Below the pieces are notes generated by a model, which was not told where the DNA came from, ran no database searches, and was given only the letters and a program-made list of their open reading frames with translations. 44,289 nucleotides of DNA from Candidatus Microgenomatus sp. (lineage in GTDB: Bacteria; Patescibacteriota; Microgenomatia; UBA8517): assembly GCA_020724555.1 (NCBI GenBank), contig DYGT01000005.1, positions 39,742 through 84,030 of the forward strand. The letters run 5' to 3'. Shown in pieces: positions 1 to 7,651 of this stretch (positions within the stretch are counted from its first letter, which is position 1; every line of letters begins with the position of its first letter). Made by a program: the position numbers and the translations under genes.

Positions 1-407
1 CAGCTTAAGGTTGAATAAAGCTTTATTCTTTTTGGTTTAAGCTCGCCTACATTGGCCGCCTGATTAATAACCTTTTCCAACTCCTCATTAAGCACATTCG
101 ATAACTCCCAAATTTCTGCGCCACTATTTAAAGAAGACAAAAGCCTGGGGTTAACGGTTCCCACATAAACGCCTTCATTATTTTCAAAGACGATTGCACT
201 AAACGGTAAAAACGCCGTTAAATTTTTATCTATTTTAAGGATTTTATTAAAAACGTCTTTTTTATAAAAAGAAATAAAATAATTTTTAGCCTGTAAATCT
301 TTCTTGCTACCCAGCACTTCCCAACCATATTGTTCAAGAGCTTTTTTAAGCTCAACAAATGCTTCTTCAAGGCTTTGTCTGGTGCGGCGAAAATAAGTTA
401 AATTCAT
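1..407 (-). CDS. DUF302-family protein, C-terminus cut by window edge
   Basis: An open frame reads leftward from an ATG at 407 to the window edge with no stop, giving 135 residues of a partial protein. The stretch FLPFSAIVFENNEGVYVGTV followed by NP matches the core strand-turn-strand of DUF302 proteins (COG3439), small alpha/beta proteins whose function is uncertain. The start is supported by TATAAT on the minus strand 5 nt upstream, which predicts a leaderless message. It is divergent from the glycosidase gene at 485, and the two share a 77-bp promoter region. The family call rests on one motif and general size; the missing C-terminus cannot be judged. Confidence 0.65.
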   Translation of the reverse strand, partial: MNLTYFRRTRQSLEEAFVELKKALEQYGWEVLGSKKDLQAKNYFISFYKKDVFNKILKIDKNLTAFLPFSAIVFENNEGVYVGTVNPRLLSSLNSGAEIWELSNVLNEELEKVINQAANVGELKPKRIKLYSTLS

Positions 408-412
408 AATTT

Positions 413-418
413 ATTATA
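413..418 (-). promoter_or_regulatory. -10 box for the DUF302 gene
   Basis: Perfect TATAAT on the minus strand with only 5 nt to the ATG at 407. Transcription would begin at or next to the A of the start codon. No convincing -35 is seen. Confidence 0.55.
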
Positions 419-473
419 CACAACTCATATTAGCATTTACTAATATAATGTCAAGATATTTGGACTTGCAAGG

Positions 474-479
474 TATAAT
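474..479 (+). promoter_or_regulatory. -10 box for the glycosidase gene
   Basis: Perfect TATAAT 5 nt before the ATG at 485. There is no room for a Shine-Dalgarno site, so initiation is probably leaderless. It mirrors the divergent box at 413-418. Confidence 0.55.
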
Positions 480-484
480 ATAGT

Positions 485-1516
485 ATGAAAAAAATATTAT
501 TTTCAATTCTTTTGGAGTTTTTCGCAGTTTTTTTGATTTTTGCCAGGCCAACAAACGCCCAGACCAATTTTGAATTTAAGCAAAACAATAAATTTGGCAT
601 TCATATTCTATCTGAAAATGATATCAATGATGCTTCGGCATTAGTTAATTCAAACGGCGGCTCCTGGGGATATGTAACCATAGTTATCCGTGAAGACGAG
701 CGTGATTTAAAGCGTTGGACCCGCGCTTTTACCCAGATGAATGAGCATAAATTGATCCCCATTGTCCGTATAGCCACTTCCCAGCAAGAGACTCTCTGGC
801 GTAAACCATCTCCCGCCGATGCCCTGGATTGGGTTAAATTTTTAGAACAACTGCCCTGGCCTACCGAAAAAAAGCATGTTATGGTTTATAACGAGCCAAA
901 CCACAGCAGCGAATGGGGAGGAGAAATAAACCCCAAGGAATATGCACGCGTCTACCGGACCTTTTGGGAAGAATTTAAAAAATCAGACAAAAACTTTGTG
1001 GTTCTGCCTGCTGCTTTAGATCTGACGGCGCCAAACGGTAAAAATACCATGGATGCTATAGACTTTTGGGAAAAAATGTACGAGGAAGATGACCTGATAT
1101 TCACCCTCTTTGATGGGTGGAATTCCCACTCTTATCCCAACCCGGGTTTTTGCGGAAGTCCCCAAGACACGGGAAGAACCAGTATCCAAGGGTATCTTTG
1201 GGAAATGGAAAACTTAAAAAAATTATATTTAAACCCGAGTTTACCGGTTTATATTACGGAAACCGGTTGGGGCTGCAATTTGCTTACGGAAAAAACTATC
1301 TCGGAAAACTACGAATATGCTTTTAACCATATCTGGTCAGATCCCCAAGTAGTTGCGGTGACACCGTTTGTGTTGAATTATCCCAACCAACCGTTCGCTC
1401 ATTTTTCATTTAAAAACCAAAGTGGCCAATTTTTTGACTTTTATGAAGTAATTAAAAATTTACCAAAAATTAAAGGGGAGCCGAAACTCATAACTAATAC
1501 TCAAATAGGTATTTGA
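485..1516 (+). CDS. Secreted clan GH-A-like glycoside hydrolase
   Basis: A 343-residue protein with an N-terminal signal or anchor (residues about 3-25, ending near the NAQ cleavage-like motif) and a probable TIM-barrel domain. Clan GH-A features are visible: YNEPN with the likely acid/base Glu137, an HSY motif around His215, and ITETGW with the likely nucleophile Glu259 at a strand end. It probably cleaves a beta-linked polysaccharide outside the cell membrane; the substrate cannot be told. The family is closest in style to GH5/GH39/GH53-like proteins but is not assigned. Its last 23 nt overlap the convergent gene on the other strand. The start is set by TATAAT 5 nt upstream. Confidence 0.75.
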   Translation: MKKILFSILLEFFAVFLIFARPTNAQTNFEFKQNNKFGIHILSENDINDASALVNSNGGSWGYVTIVIREDERDLKRWTRAFTQMNEHKLIPIVRIATSQQETLWRKPSPADALDWVKFLEQLPWPTEKKHVMVYNEPNHSSEWGGEINPKEYARVYRTFWEEFKKSDKNFVVLPAALDLTAPNGKNTMDAIDFWEKMYEEDDLIFTLFDGWNSHSYPNPGFCGSPQDTGRTSIQGYLWEMENLKKLYLNPSLPVYITETGWGCNLLTEKTISENYEYAFNHIWSDPQVVAVTPFVLNYPNQPFAHFSFKNQSGQFFDFYEVIKNLPKIKGEPKLITNTQIGI

Positions 1517-2162
1517 TATCCGCGTTGCTTTGTGCAGTTTGTAGCCAAGCTTGAAAAGAATCAACCAGCTCTGTTTGCTCCAGGTTCTCCCTGACCGCAG
1601 CCAGCCGCTGCTCATCGTTTTCATATTCAGGTAAGGTCTCACCATAATCAGCGATATATTGATCGATCTCTTCCTGAGTTACATCTACATCTTCCGAAAA
1701 CATTTTTTCAACCATCAGTTGGATTTGTATTTGTTTTCTAAGCTCATCCATGCTCATACCTTGAAGATTCAAAATTTGCTGGAAATCCTGCCCTTGGGCT
1801 TCAAACTCGCTTCTTAGGGTTGCAATTTCTGTATCTATTTCTGTATCAGTTACTTCTATACCTCGGCTGTTGGCTTCTTGGCGGATTAAAGCTTCGGTAA
1901 TTTTACCTTGTAAAACTTCCTGCCCAGCTTGAGACTCCAACTGGCGGATAACGCTATAGCGGGAAATAGGCTGGCCGTTAACTGTGGCGGCAACAAAATA
2001 CCCTCTAAAATAATACAACGCACCGGCAATCAAGACAACGATGAGCGCCAAAAAAAATACGCTATTTTTTAAAATAAAGTTTTTGACTTTCAAAATGACT
2101 GGTGTGCCAACTCCTTTTCTTTCTCCCTTTAGTCTTTTTTTATCTTCAGCTTTTGCTGCCAT
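1494..2162 (-). CDS. Membrane-anchored SurA-N-like chaperone, no PPIase domain
   Basis: This 222-residue protein has a basic N-terminus, one membrane anchor (about residues 35-52), then a helical region resembling the SurA N-terminal chaperone domain. The anchor is followed by VNGQPISRYSVIRQLE, then EALIRQEANSRGIEVTDTEI and a long charged helix ending near residue 200. These are typical of SurA/PrsA-like proteins, but no parvulin isomerase domain follows. It probably helps fold exported proteins outside the membrane. The start at 2162 is supported by TATACT 6 nt upstream. The 3' end overlaps the glycosidase gene tail to tail. Confidence 0.75.
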   Translation of the reverse strand: MAAKAEDKKRLKGERKGVGTPVILKVKNFILKNSVFFLALIVVLIAGALYYFRGYFVAATVNGQPISRYSVIRQLESQAGQEVLQGKITEALIRQEANSRGIEVTDTEIDTEIATLRSEFEAQGQDFQQILNLQGMSMDELRKQIQIQLMVEKMFSEDVDVTQEEIDQYIADYGETLPEYENDEQRLAAVRENLEQTELVDSFQAWLQTAQSNADIKYLFEY

Positions 2163-2168
2163 GCTATG

Positions 2169-2174
2169 AGTATA
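2169..2174 (-). promoter_or_regulatory. -10 box for the SurA-N-like gene
   Basis: TATACT on the minus strand, 6 nt before the ATG at 2162. It fits the leaderless pattern seen across the window. Confidence 0.45.
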
Positions 2175-2270
2175 GCATAAAAAAATTTTTTACAACACTT
2201 CTTTCACTTTTCTTACTCCCCTTTAACTAACCTTTACTAAAACTTGCCTATTCTAAAAATTGTGAGAATT

Positions 2271-2280
2271 AAGGAGGTGA
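2271..2280 (+). promoter_or_regulatory. Strong Shine-Dalgarno site
   Basis: AAGGAGGTGA lies 6 nt before the ATG at 2287 and is fully complementary to the usual 16S rRNA 3' end. It shows that this genome also uses SD-led initiation and fixes the start of the stress-protein gene. Confidence 0.8.
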
Positions 2281-2286
2281 TAAAAT

Positions 2287-2811
2287 ATGAATAACGATGA
2301 CAAATTAATAACAGCCTTGTTTGTGGACAGTAAAAAGGCAGGAGAAGCTATAGCGGAACTAAAAGAAAAAGGCTACACAAAAAACATCTCCGTGATTATC
2401 CGCGACGAAACAGATGGCGAGGTTAAAACCAAGGAAGTAAAAGACGAAACCGGCGACGGCGCAATCAGCGCAGCTGCAACCGGAGGAGTCATCGGTGGTT
2501 TGGCAGGACTTGCTGCCGGAGCAATTTCACTAGTGGTACCCGGTGTGGGTCCTTTAGTCATCACCGGCCCGCTGGTAGCCACATGGGGTTTGACGGGCGG
2601 AGCGTTGGGTGCTCTCGCAGGCGGCTTAGTTGGTGCTTTAGTAGACGCAGGTGTATCACAAGAGGAAGCCGAACGGTATGAGACAAGAATAATGGAAGGG
2701 GATGTATTAGTAGCCGTCACTACGGACGACGAACACGTAGATGAAGTAAGGGAAATATTAGATAATCACGACGCCTTGGATAGTGCTGTCAGGCAGTACG
2801 TTAGTGCATAA
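2287..2811 (+). CDS. Glycine-zipper general stress protein (YflT/DUF1269-like)
   Basis: A 174-residue protein. A short N-terminal alpha/beta unit (residues 6-45) is followed by a Gly/Ala-rich hydrophobic stretch (about 58-120) and an acidic C-terminal alpha/beta unit starting at GDVLVAVTTDD. The arrangement of a flanked glycine zipper matches YflT/DUF1269-type stress proteins. These often carry a membrane-inserting hairpin and are induced by osmotic or heat stress. It is a monocistronic unit with a perfect Shine-Dalgarno site and an intrinsic terminator just after the stop. The biochemical role is unknown. Confidence 0.65.
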   Translation: MNNDDKLITALFVDSKKAGEAIAELKEKGYTKNISVIIRDETDGEVKTKEVKDETGDGAISAAATGGVIGGLAGLAAGAISLVVPGVGPLVITGPLVATWGLTGGALGALAGGLVGALVDAGVSQEEAERYETRIMEGDVLVAVTTDDEHVDEVREILDNHDALDSAVRQYVSA

Positions 2812-2820
2812 ATTATTAAA

Positions 2821-2854
2821 AACCCCGGGTTTAGGGCAGGATCCGGGGTTTTTT
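2821..2854. terminator. Bidirectional intrinsic terminator
   Basis: AACCCCGG at 2821-2828 pairs with CCGGGGTT at 2843-2850 and is followed by T residues on the plus strand. An A-run before the stem gives a T-run on the minus strand. It can end both the stress-protein gene and the convergent protease gene that stops at 2853. Confidence 0.8.
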
Positions 2855-3479
2855 ATGCCTTTAATAACAATAAGCCCATCAAATTAAAAACAAGAGGGAC
2901 AAGCAAAAGAAGTGCGGCTTCTTTTAAAAATGAAATTATTACCGCCGGCAAGCCGAAATAAAATAACAAACCACACCCCAAAGATATTATAGGAATTAAA
3001 AATACCCAGACTCCTTTCATGTCCTCCCGCGACAAAAACATGGTATTACCCAACAAAAAAACCAAATATCCCCACAAAACCCACTGCCACCAAGATTCAA
3101 AGGGGTGGAGATGTAATAAATACACTAAACCAATTAATCCTGTCAGCCCCAAAACAAACGGTGCCACTCCGATTAAAAAACGCCTAAATAAACCGGTTTG
3201 CGCCAAGGAAACCGAACCCATTATCACTTCGTTGCCGCTTCTTTTTGGCCTTAAGGAACTTAATTCGGCGCGAACTCCCAACAATCTGGCCGCCAAAAGA
3301 TGAGAAATTTCATGAAAATAAGTGCCACCAAAAAATAAAAGCGAAAATACCCACAAACCCAATTTGGGTTTAAACAGAACGTTTAAAAACTTTAAGGTCT
3401 TGCCTTGAAGCGCCCGGGATGTACGAAAAAGCATTATTATTTCAACAATTAAGAGTGCGGGCCATAAAAAAGTTGACAT
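2853..3479 (-). CDS. M50-like integral membrane zinc metalloprotease
   Basis: This 208-residue protein has about five to six hydrophobic segments. An HEISH motif (His56, Glu57, His60) lies in a membrane segment, as in M50/site-2-protease-like or DUF3267-type intramembrane proteases. A later NTMFLSREDMKG segment could supply the third, acidic metal ligand. It likely cleaves membrane proteins, but the substrate is unknown. The ATG at 3479 is chosen because a longer frame back to 3545 would run into the divergent exonuclease gene and adds a non-conserved-looking tail. The gap to that gene is 29 bp. Confidence 0.65.
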   Translation of the reverse strand: MSTFLWPALLIVEIIMLFRTSRALQGKTLKFLNVLFKPKLGLWVFSLLFFGGTYFHEISHLLAARLLGVRAELSSLRPKRSGNEVIMGSVSLAQTGLFRRFLIGVAPFVLGLTGLIGLVYLLHLHPFESWWQWVLWGYLVFLLGNTMFLSREDMKGVWVFLIPIISLGCGLLFYFGLPAVIISFLKEAALLLLVPLVFNLMGLLLLKA

Positions 3480-3508
3480 TATTGTATTATAATTATTATT
3501 TCCAAAGT

Positions 3509-4120
3509 ATGTATAAAAACGAAGTTTTTTTCGACATAGAAACACAAAAATTATTTTCCGAAATTGAGGATTTCGACCCGGGTAAATTAAAGCTCTCTAT
3601 TGTCTCTGCATATGTGCGGAAAGTGGATTTAAGCGGCACGGAAACGGAAGGGCAAATGTTTAGTTTTTGGGAAAATGATCTGGCTTCACTTTGGACCCAT
3701 TTTCAAAATGCAGACAGAATAGTAGGGTTTAACTCCATAAAATTCGACGTTGCCGTGCTTCAACCTTACACACAAATACCCCTTTTAAAGTTTAACCATT
3801 TTGACATTTTAGACGAGGTCAAAAAAGCCTTTGGCAAACGTATAAGCCTAAACGACATTGTCAAAGAAACGCTGGGTGTCCAAAAAATTGACGTCGGCAC
3901 TAATGCTGTGGCTTATTGGACCCGGGGAGACCGGAAGAGCCTGGCAAAATTACAAAAATATTGTGAAGCAGATGTACTTTTAACACGCGACCTCTACGAT
4001 TTTGCCTTTAAAAACAAACGGCTTAAATTCAAAGATAAATGGAATACAGTCCGGGAAATTAAGGTGGACTTCTCCTACCCAACGGCAGAAGATCCCAATA
4101 AACAAATTGGCCTTTTTTAG
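3509..4120 (+). CDS. DEDDy-type 3'-5' exonuclease (RNase H-like fold)
   Basis: A 203-residue single-domain protein. Exo I is FFDIET (Asp9, Glu11), Exo II is GFNSIKFDV (Asp80), and Exo III is YCEADVLLT (Tyr151, Asp155), giving a complete DEDDy catalytic set. It resembles YprB-type RNase H-like exonucleases and probably trims DNA or RNA 3' ends in repair or turnover. The start at 3509 (MYKNEVFFDIE) is preferred over an upstream start at 3419, because the extra 30 residues overlap the divergent gene and precede the first beta-strand. The region just upstream is AT-rich with TATAAT-like sequence on both strands. Confidence 0.8.
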   Translation: MYKNEVFFDIETQKLFSEIEDFDPGKLKLSIVSAYVRKVDLSGTETEGQMFSFWENDLASLWTHFQNADRIVGFNSIKFDVAVLQPYTQIPLLKFNHFDILDEVKKAFGKRISLNDIVKETLGVQKIDVGTNAVAYWTRGDRKSLAKLQKYCEADVLLTRDLYDFAFKNKRLKFKDKWNTVREIKVDFSYPTAEDPNKQIGLF

Positions 4121-4133
4121 CGCCTCACCATGT

Positions 4134-4139
4134 TATAAT
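4134..4139 (+). promoter_or_regulatory. Extended -10 box (TGTTATAAT)
   Basis: TATAAT preceded by TGn, 8 nt before the ATG at 4148. It would drive the small membrane protein and the overlapping phosphoribosyltransferase with almost no 5' leader. Confidence 0.6.
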
Positions 4140-4147
4140 TAAAGACA

Positions 4148-4417
4148 ATGGAAGAACAGGAAAAAGCTAAAGTAAATAAAAAAAGAAAATTAAGTTTAAA
4201 AACAAAAATTATCTTGTTTGAGCTCCTTGTCATTATTGCCTTAATAATTGCCGGAATTTATTTCAGAAGCCGGATTATAACTTCTAATAATTACATTGAG
4301 GAGCATAATCAACTCAGCAAAGAAAAAACCCGCTGTGAAGAATTAATGAGCAGACAAAGTGGGGATTTTGATCAGTACCAATACTGCAGGCAACTGCTTC
4401 AAACTTTTTTTGAATAA
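4148..4417 (+). CDS. Small single-pass membrane protein
   Basis: An 89-residue protein with a lysine-rich N-terminus, one membrane segment (about residues 21-40) and a hydrophilic tail containing three cysteines, likely outside the cell. It is not recognised as a known family. Its coding status is supported by the extended -10 box just upstream and by a short overlap with the following phosphoribosyltransferase gene, which suggests co-translation. Confidence 0.6.
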   Translation: MEEQEKAKVNKKRKLSLKTKIILFELLVIIALIIAGIYFRSRIITSNNYIEEHNQLSKEKTRCEELMSRQSGDFDQYQYCRQLLQTFFE

Positions 4418-5060
4418 GCAATATAAAAATATCAAAATTTACGACAACCGCAGTCAAGCGGGAAGGCTACTAGGTGAAAATTTAATAAAATTCAAAAAAT
4501 ATAAGCCTGTCGTAATCTCAATCCCCAGAGGAGGGGTGGTTTTGGGCAAAGAAATCAGCAAAATTTTAAATAGCCCGCATACAGTGGTCATAGCCAGAAA
4601 AATTAGTCATCCAGAGCACCCCGAATACGGCATCGGAGCAATATCAGAGGACCTTGAAGCGTATTTTGATTTTAATTATTTTGATTCAGAAAGCTATGAC
4701 GCCTCACTTTTAACCACGCAAATAATAAAAGAGAGAGCAGAAGTCAAAAAAAGAGTCAAACTTTTCCGTGGGAATAAAAAACTAAAAATAAAAAATCGCC
4801 TGGTGATTGTAGTCGACGATGGTCTGGCAACGGGTGTAACCGCTACTTCCGCTTTGAGGTATTTACAAAAATTGTCTCCCCAAAAAATTATTTTTGCCGC
4901 TCCGGTTTGTGCATATCGTTCCCTTAAAGACATTAAAAGGTATGCACAAGTTGTGGTGTGCCTCCAAAAACCAAAAAATCTTCGGGCAATAAGCTCTTAT
5001 TATAAAGATTTCTCTCAAGTAAGCGACGAGTTGGCTTTAAATCTTTTGCATGACTCCTAG
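4410..5060 (+). CDS. Phosphoribosyltransferase-family protein (COG1926-like)
   Basis: About 216 residues with a type I PRTase fold. VISIPRGGVVLGKEIS is the PRPP-loop region. VIVVDDGLATGVTATS (Asp136, Asp137 in this numbering) is the PRPP-binding motif. It resembles COG1926 proteins, predicted phosphoribosyltransferases of unknown base specificity, possibly serving nucleobase salvage. The start is uncertain: TTG at 4410 gives NKQYKNIKIYDNRSQAGR, the usual N-terminal helix, and overlaps the upstream gene by 8 nt. GTG at 4359 is the alternative. The 3' end overlaps the convergent transglycosylase gene by 24 nt. Confidence 0.75.
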   Translation: MNKQYKNIKIYDNRSQAGRLLGENLIKFKKYKPVVISIPRGGVVLGKEISKILNSPHTVVIARKISHPEHPEYGIGAISEDLEAYFDFNYFDSESYDASLLTTQIIKERAEVKKRVKLFRGNKKLKIKNRLVIVVDDGLATGVTATSALRYLQKLSPQKIIFAAPVCAYRSLKDIKRYAQVVVCLQKPKNLRAISSYYKDFSQVSDELALNLLHDS

Positions 5061-5648
5061 CGCTTTCCTGCCACAGACAGGCCAAGCCCCAAAGCCATCG
5101 CGGGCCATTTTAAAGGCAGCTGTTCGGGCGGCCTCATGAGCGTCAAAGCGAAGCTCGTCGTCTGGATCAAGCCCCATGGCCTTGCGGTTAGAAGCCCATG
5201 TACTTGCCAAAAACTGAAATAATCCACCATAAGGCCCGTTGACGGCATTTGGCCGAAGACCGGATTCACAAGCCGCAATCGCCAGCATGGCGTCACCATT
5301 TACACCATATTGAGCCGCTGCCTGGCGAATTACGACCTCGACAGCACTACTGGTTTTTACAGACACTTGTGCGGGGGCGGGCATGTGCTTGGCAGGCACA
5401 ACCGTTGGTTTGAGATTTTCCGCCTTAATCTCGGAATTTTTAAAAGATTCGTTTTGCGCCGCTAAAACACGGCCATACAGCATTTCCCAACCAAGGTCGT
5501 TTTCCACGCCCAAAACCTGATCATAATTAACACTCGCTATCGTTTTTAGGCTAAACTCAGGCTTTTGGACGTATAAAGCTGCCCCTGCTAGCAAAATGAT
5601 GGCCGCGTTGAGCACAATTGGGGATATTTTTAGGTGTTTTTGCCACAT
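5037..5648 (-). CDS. Lysozyme-like lytic transglycosylase, membrane-anchored
   Basis: A 203-residue protein with an N-terminal signal-anchor (residues 10-27), a variable linker rich in Pro/Ala/Val (about 70-105), and a C-terminal lysozyme-like domain. The key motif is AIAACESGLRPNAVN with the likely catalytic Glu128, followed by GGLFQFLASTWAS. Cys127 and Cys192 could form a disulfide outside the membrane. It probably cleaves peptidoglycan glycan strands during wall remodelling. A promoter with TTGATT and TATAAT separated by 16 nt lies 58 nt upstream, so this gene has a true leader. Confidence 0.75.
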   Translation of the reverse strand: MWQKHLKISPIVLNAAIILLAGAALYVQKPEFSLKTIASVNYDQVLGVENDLGWEMLYGRVLAAQNESFKNSEIKAENLKPTVVPAKHMPAPAQVSVKTSSAVEVVIRQAAAQYGVNGDAMLAIAACESGLRPNAVNGPYGGLFQFLASTWASNRKAMGLDPDDELRFDAHEAARTAAFKMARDGFGAWPVCGRKALGVMQKI

Positions 5649-5706
5649 GAGAAGGCAGGTTATTTTGGCTTAAGAAGGCAGAGTTTTATTTTGGGTAGTA
5701 GGCCGT

Positions 5707-5734
5707 ATTATACTAAAAATTGCCTAAAAATCAA
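5707..5734 (-). promoter_or_regulatory. Sigma70-type promoter for the transglycosylase gene
   Basis: On the minus strand TTGATT (5734-5729) and TATAAT (5712-5707) are separated by 16 nt. This is the clearest -35/-10 pair in the window, and it overlaps the end of typA. Confidence 0.6.
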
Positions 5735-7545
5735 GCTTTTGCATTTATTTTGCGGGCTCGTCTACGGTCAAGCTCAGATAAATATTTTTTCCTAAGCCGA
5801 AGGGCCTGAGGAGTAATTTCCAGCAAATCGTCGTCGCTTAAAAAATCCAAAGATTGCTCCAACGAAAGGTGGGTTGCAGGAGTTAATTGCAGTACTCCAT
5901 CTGAGGCTTTGCTTCTCATGTTTGTTAACTGTTTACCCTTGCACACATTTATGGCTATATCTTCGTCTTTTACATTCATGCCGATGATCATGCCTTCATA
6001 GACCTCGGTTGCAGGCTCAATAAAGGTTACTCCCCTGCCTTGTGCGTTATTAAGTCCATACGCCAAAGCTACTCCACTTTCGCTGGCAATCAAAACTCCA
6101 CGCTTACTTCTGGAAATTTCTTTCCCAACTGGCCTGTAATCTAAAAATGCACTGTTAAAAACCACTGTTCCTTTTGTGGCGGTATTTAATAAACCCCTTA
6201 GGCCTATCAGACTACGGGTAGGAATAATATAAATAAACTCCACTTCGGCATCATTCACGGGTTTCATCTTGACAAGCTCCGCTCCCCTTTTTCCAAATTC
6301 TTCGGTTATAACACCCGTATATTCACTCAAAACCGTAATATAAGCCTCCTCATACGGTTCACATTTTTGCCCGTTTATTTCTTTAATAATTACTTCAGGT
6401 TTTCCGACTTCCAGCTCATACCCTTCGCGCCGCATGGTTTCCAAAAGAATAGACAGATGAAGCTCGCCACGGCCGGAGACCACGAATTTTCCATTAGTTA
6501 ATTTTTCCACTCTTAGGCTTAAATTAGTCTCCAATTCTTTGTTCAAGCGCTCTTCAATCTGTCTGCTGGTTACAAATTTTCCTTCTTTACCTGAAAAAGG
6601 CGATGTATTTGGCCCCAAAGTCATATGAAGGGTAGGCTCTCCTATAGAAACCGAAGGCAAGGGATCAGTGTCAAAAGATGTAACCACACTGTCGCCTATT
6701 TTAGCTTTACCAATACCGGAAAAGGATACGATTTCACCGCTTTTTGCCTTGTCTACTTCCACTTTTTCCAGTCCCTGCCAAACAAATAGTTTTCCCACTA
6801 AAAAAGATTCGTCGCTACCTGCCAGTTTTACTTTATCGTTTTTTTGGATCATCCCTTGGTGGATTTTTCCTACAACAATCCTTCCCAAATGCGGATCGTA
6901 GTCAATTGAGGTAACCAGCATTTTAAATGGTCCGGGGTTTTGCTTACTTTGTGGAATGTATTTTTTGATGGTCTCCAAAAGCGGGATGACATCACCTTTT
7001 TCCTCACTACCGGGCAGATTATAAAAAACAGCACCCTGCCGGCCTATGGCATATAAAACTGGAAAACTAAGCTGGGACTGATCATGGGCAAGGTCTAAAA
7101 AAAGGCTTTCTATGTTGGAAAGGGTAAGGGCTGGATCGGCGAATTTTTTGTCGATTTTGTTGATAACAACGATTATTTTAAGACCCAACTCCAATGCTTT
7201 TTTTAAGACAAATCTTGTCTGGGGCATGGGACCTTCTTGTGCGTCGACGATTAAAAGCGCACCATCCGCCATACCAAGAGTACGCTCGACTTCGCCTGAA
7301 AAATCCGCGTGCCCCGGTGTGTCTATGATATTAATTTTTATGTCTTCATAAATTACGGCACAATTTTTGGCAAATATTGTGATACCACGCTCACGCTCAA
7401 GCTCATTTCTATCTAGAATCTGAGTTTGCTGCATCTCCTCCTCGTTCTCGCGGAATACATGGCTTTGTTTTAAGATCGCGTCCACCAGTGTAGTTTTTCC
7501 ATGGTCTACATGAGCGATTACGGCAATATTTATAATTTTTTCCAT
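5731..7545 (-). CDS. typA: Ribosome-associated GTPase TypA/BipA
   Basis: A 604-residue translational GTPase of full family length. G1 is AHVDHGKTT near residues 10-18, G2 lies in RERGITI, G3 is DTPGHADF and G4 is NKID. Domain 2, the EF-G domain III-like and domain V-like regions, and the TypA-specific C-terminal domain follow. TypA binds 70S ribosomes and supports ribosome assembly and stress growth. The start at 7545 (MEKIINIAVIAHVDHG) is the conserved one. An in-frame upstream ATG at 7599 would be translated through a terminator-like hairpin and is rejected. Confidence 0.95.
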   Translation of the reverse strand: MEKIINIAVIAHVDHGKTTLVDAILKQSHVFRENEEEMQQTQILDRNELERERGITIFAKNCAVIYEDIKINIIDTPGHADFSGEVERTLGMADGALLIVDAQEGPMPQTRFVLKKALELGLKIIVVINKIDKKFADPALTLSNIESLFLDLAHDQSQLSFPVLYAIGRQGAVFYNLPGSEEKGDVIPLLETIKKYIPQSKQNPGPFKMLVTSIDYDPHLGRIVVGKIHQGMIQKNDKVKLAGSDESFLVGKLFVWQGLEKVEVDKAKSGEIVSFSGIGKAKIGDSVVTSFDTDPLPSVSIGEPTLHMTLGPNTSPFSGKEGKFVTSRQIEERLNKELETNLSLRVEKLTNGKFVVSGRGELHLSILLETMRREGYELEVGKPEVIIKEINGQKCEPYEEAYITVLSEYTGVITEEFGKRGAELVKMKPVNDAEVEFIYIIPTRSLIGLRGLLNTATKGTVVFNSAFLDYRPVGKEISRSKRGVLIASESGVALAYGLNNAQGRGVTFIEPATEVYEGMIIGMNVKDEDIAINVCKGKQLTNMRSKASDGVLQLTPATHLSLEQSLDFLSDDDLLEITPQALRLRKKYLSELDRRRARKINAKA

Positions 7546-7555
7546 AGTTTTTTCC

Positions 7556-7585
7556 AAAAAAAATTCCCCTCCATTTACGGGGAAT
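7556..7585 (-). terminator. Terminator-like hairpin just upstream of typA
   Basis: On the minus strand ATTCCCC (7585-7579) pairs perfectly with GGGGAAT (7569-7563) around a 9-nt loop and is followed by a U-run. It may end the upstream GH15-like transcript. A TAAAAT box at 7595-7590 sits immediately before it, so a transcript from that box would begin with the hairpin. The GGAGGGG half also looks like a sequestered Shine-Dalgarno site. Confidence 0.65.
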
Positions 7586-7651
7586 CTATATTTTAGCATA
7601 AAAAACCAATATTAATCCACCAAAGCCGGCAAACGGGCAGATAAGGCCTAC

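Noticed and set aside
3473-3493. Promoter TTGACA with TATAAT upstream of the exonuclease
   Set aside because: The two boxes are only 9 nt apart, too close for a sigma70 promoter, and TTGACA lies in the start of the divergent gene.
7546-7599. TypA N-terminal extension from the ATG at 7599
   Set aside because: The extra 18 residues are encoded by a terminator-like hairpin, and the conserved TypA start is at 7545.
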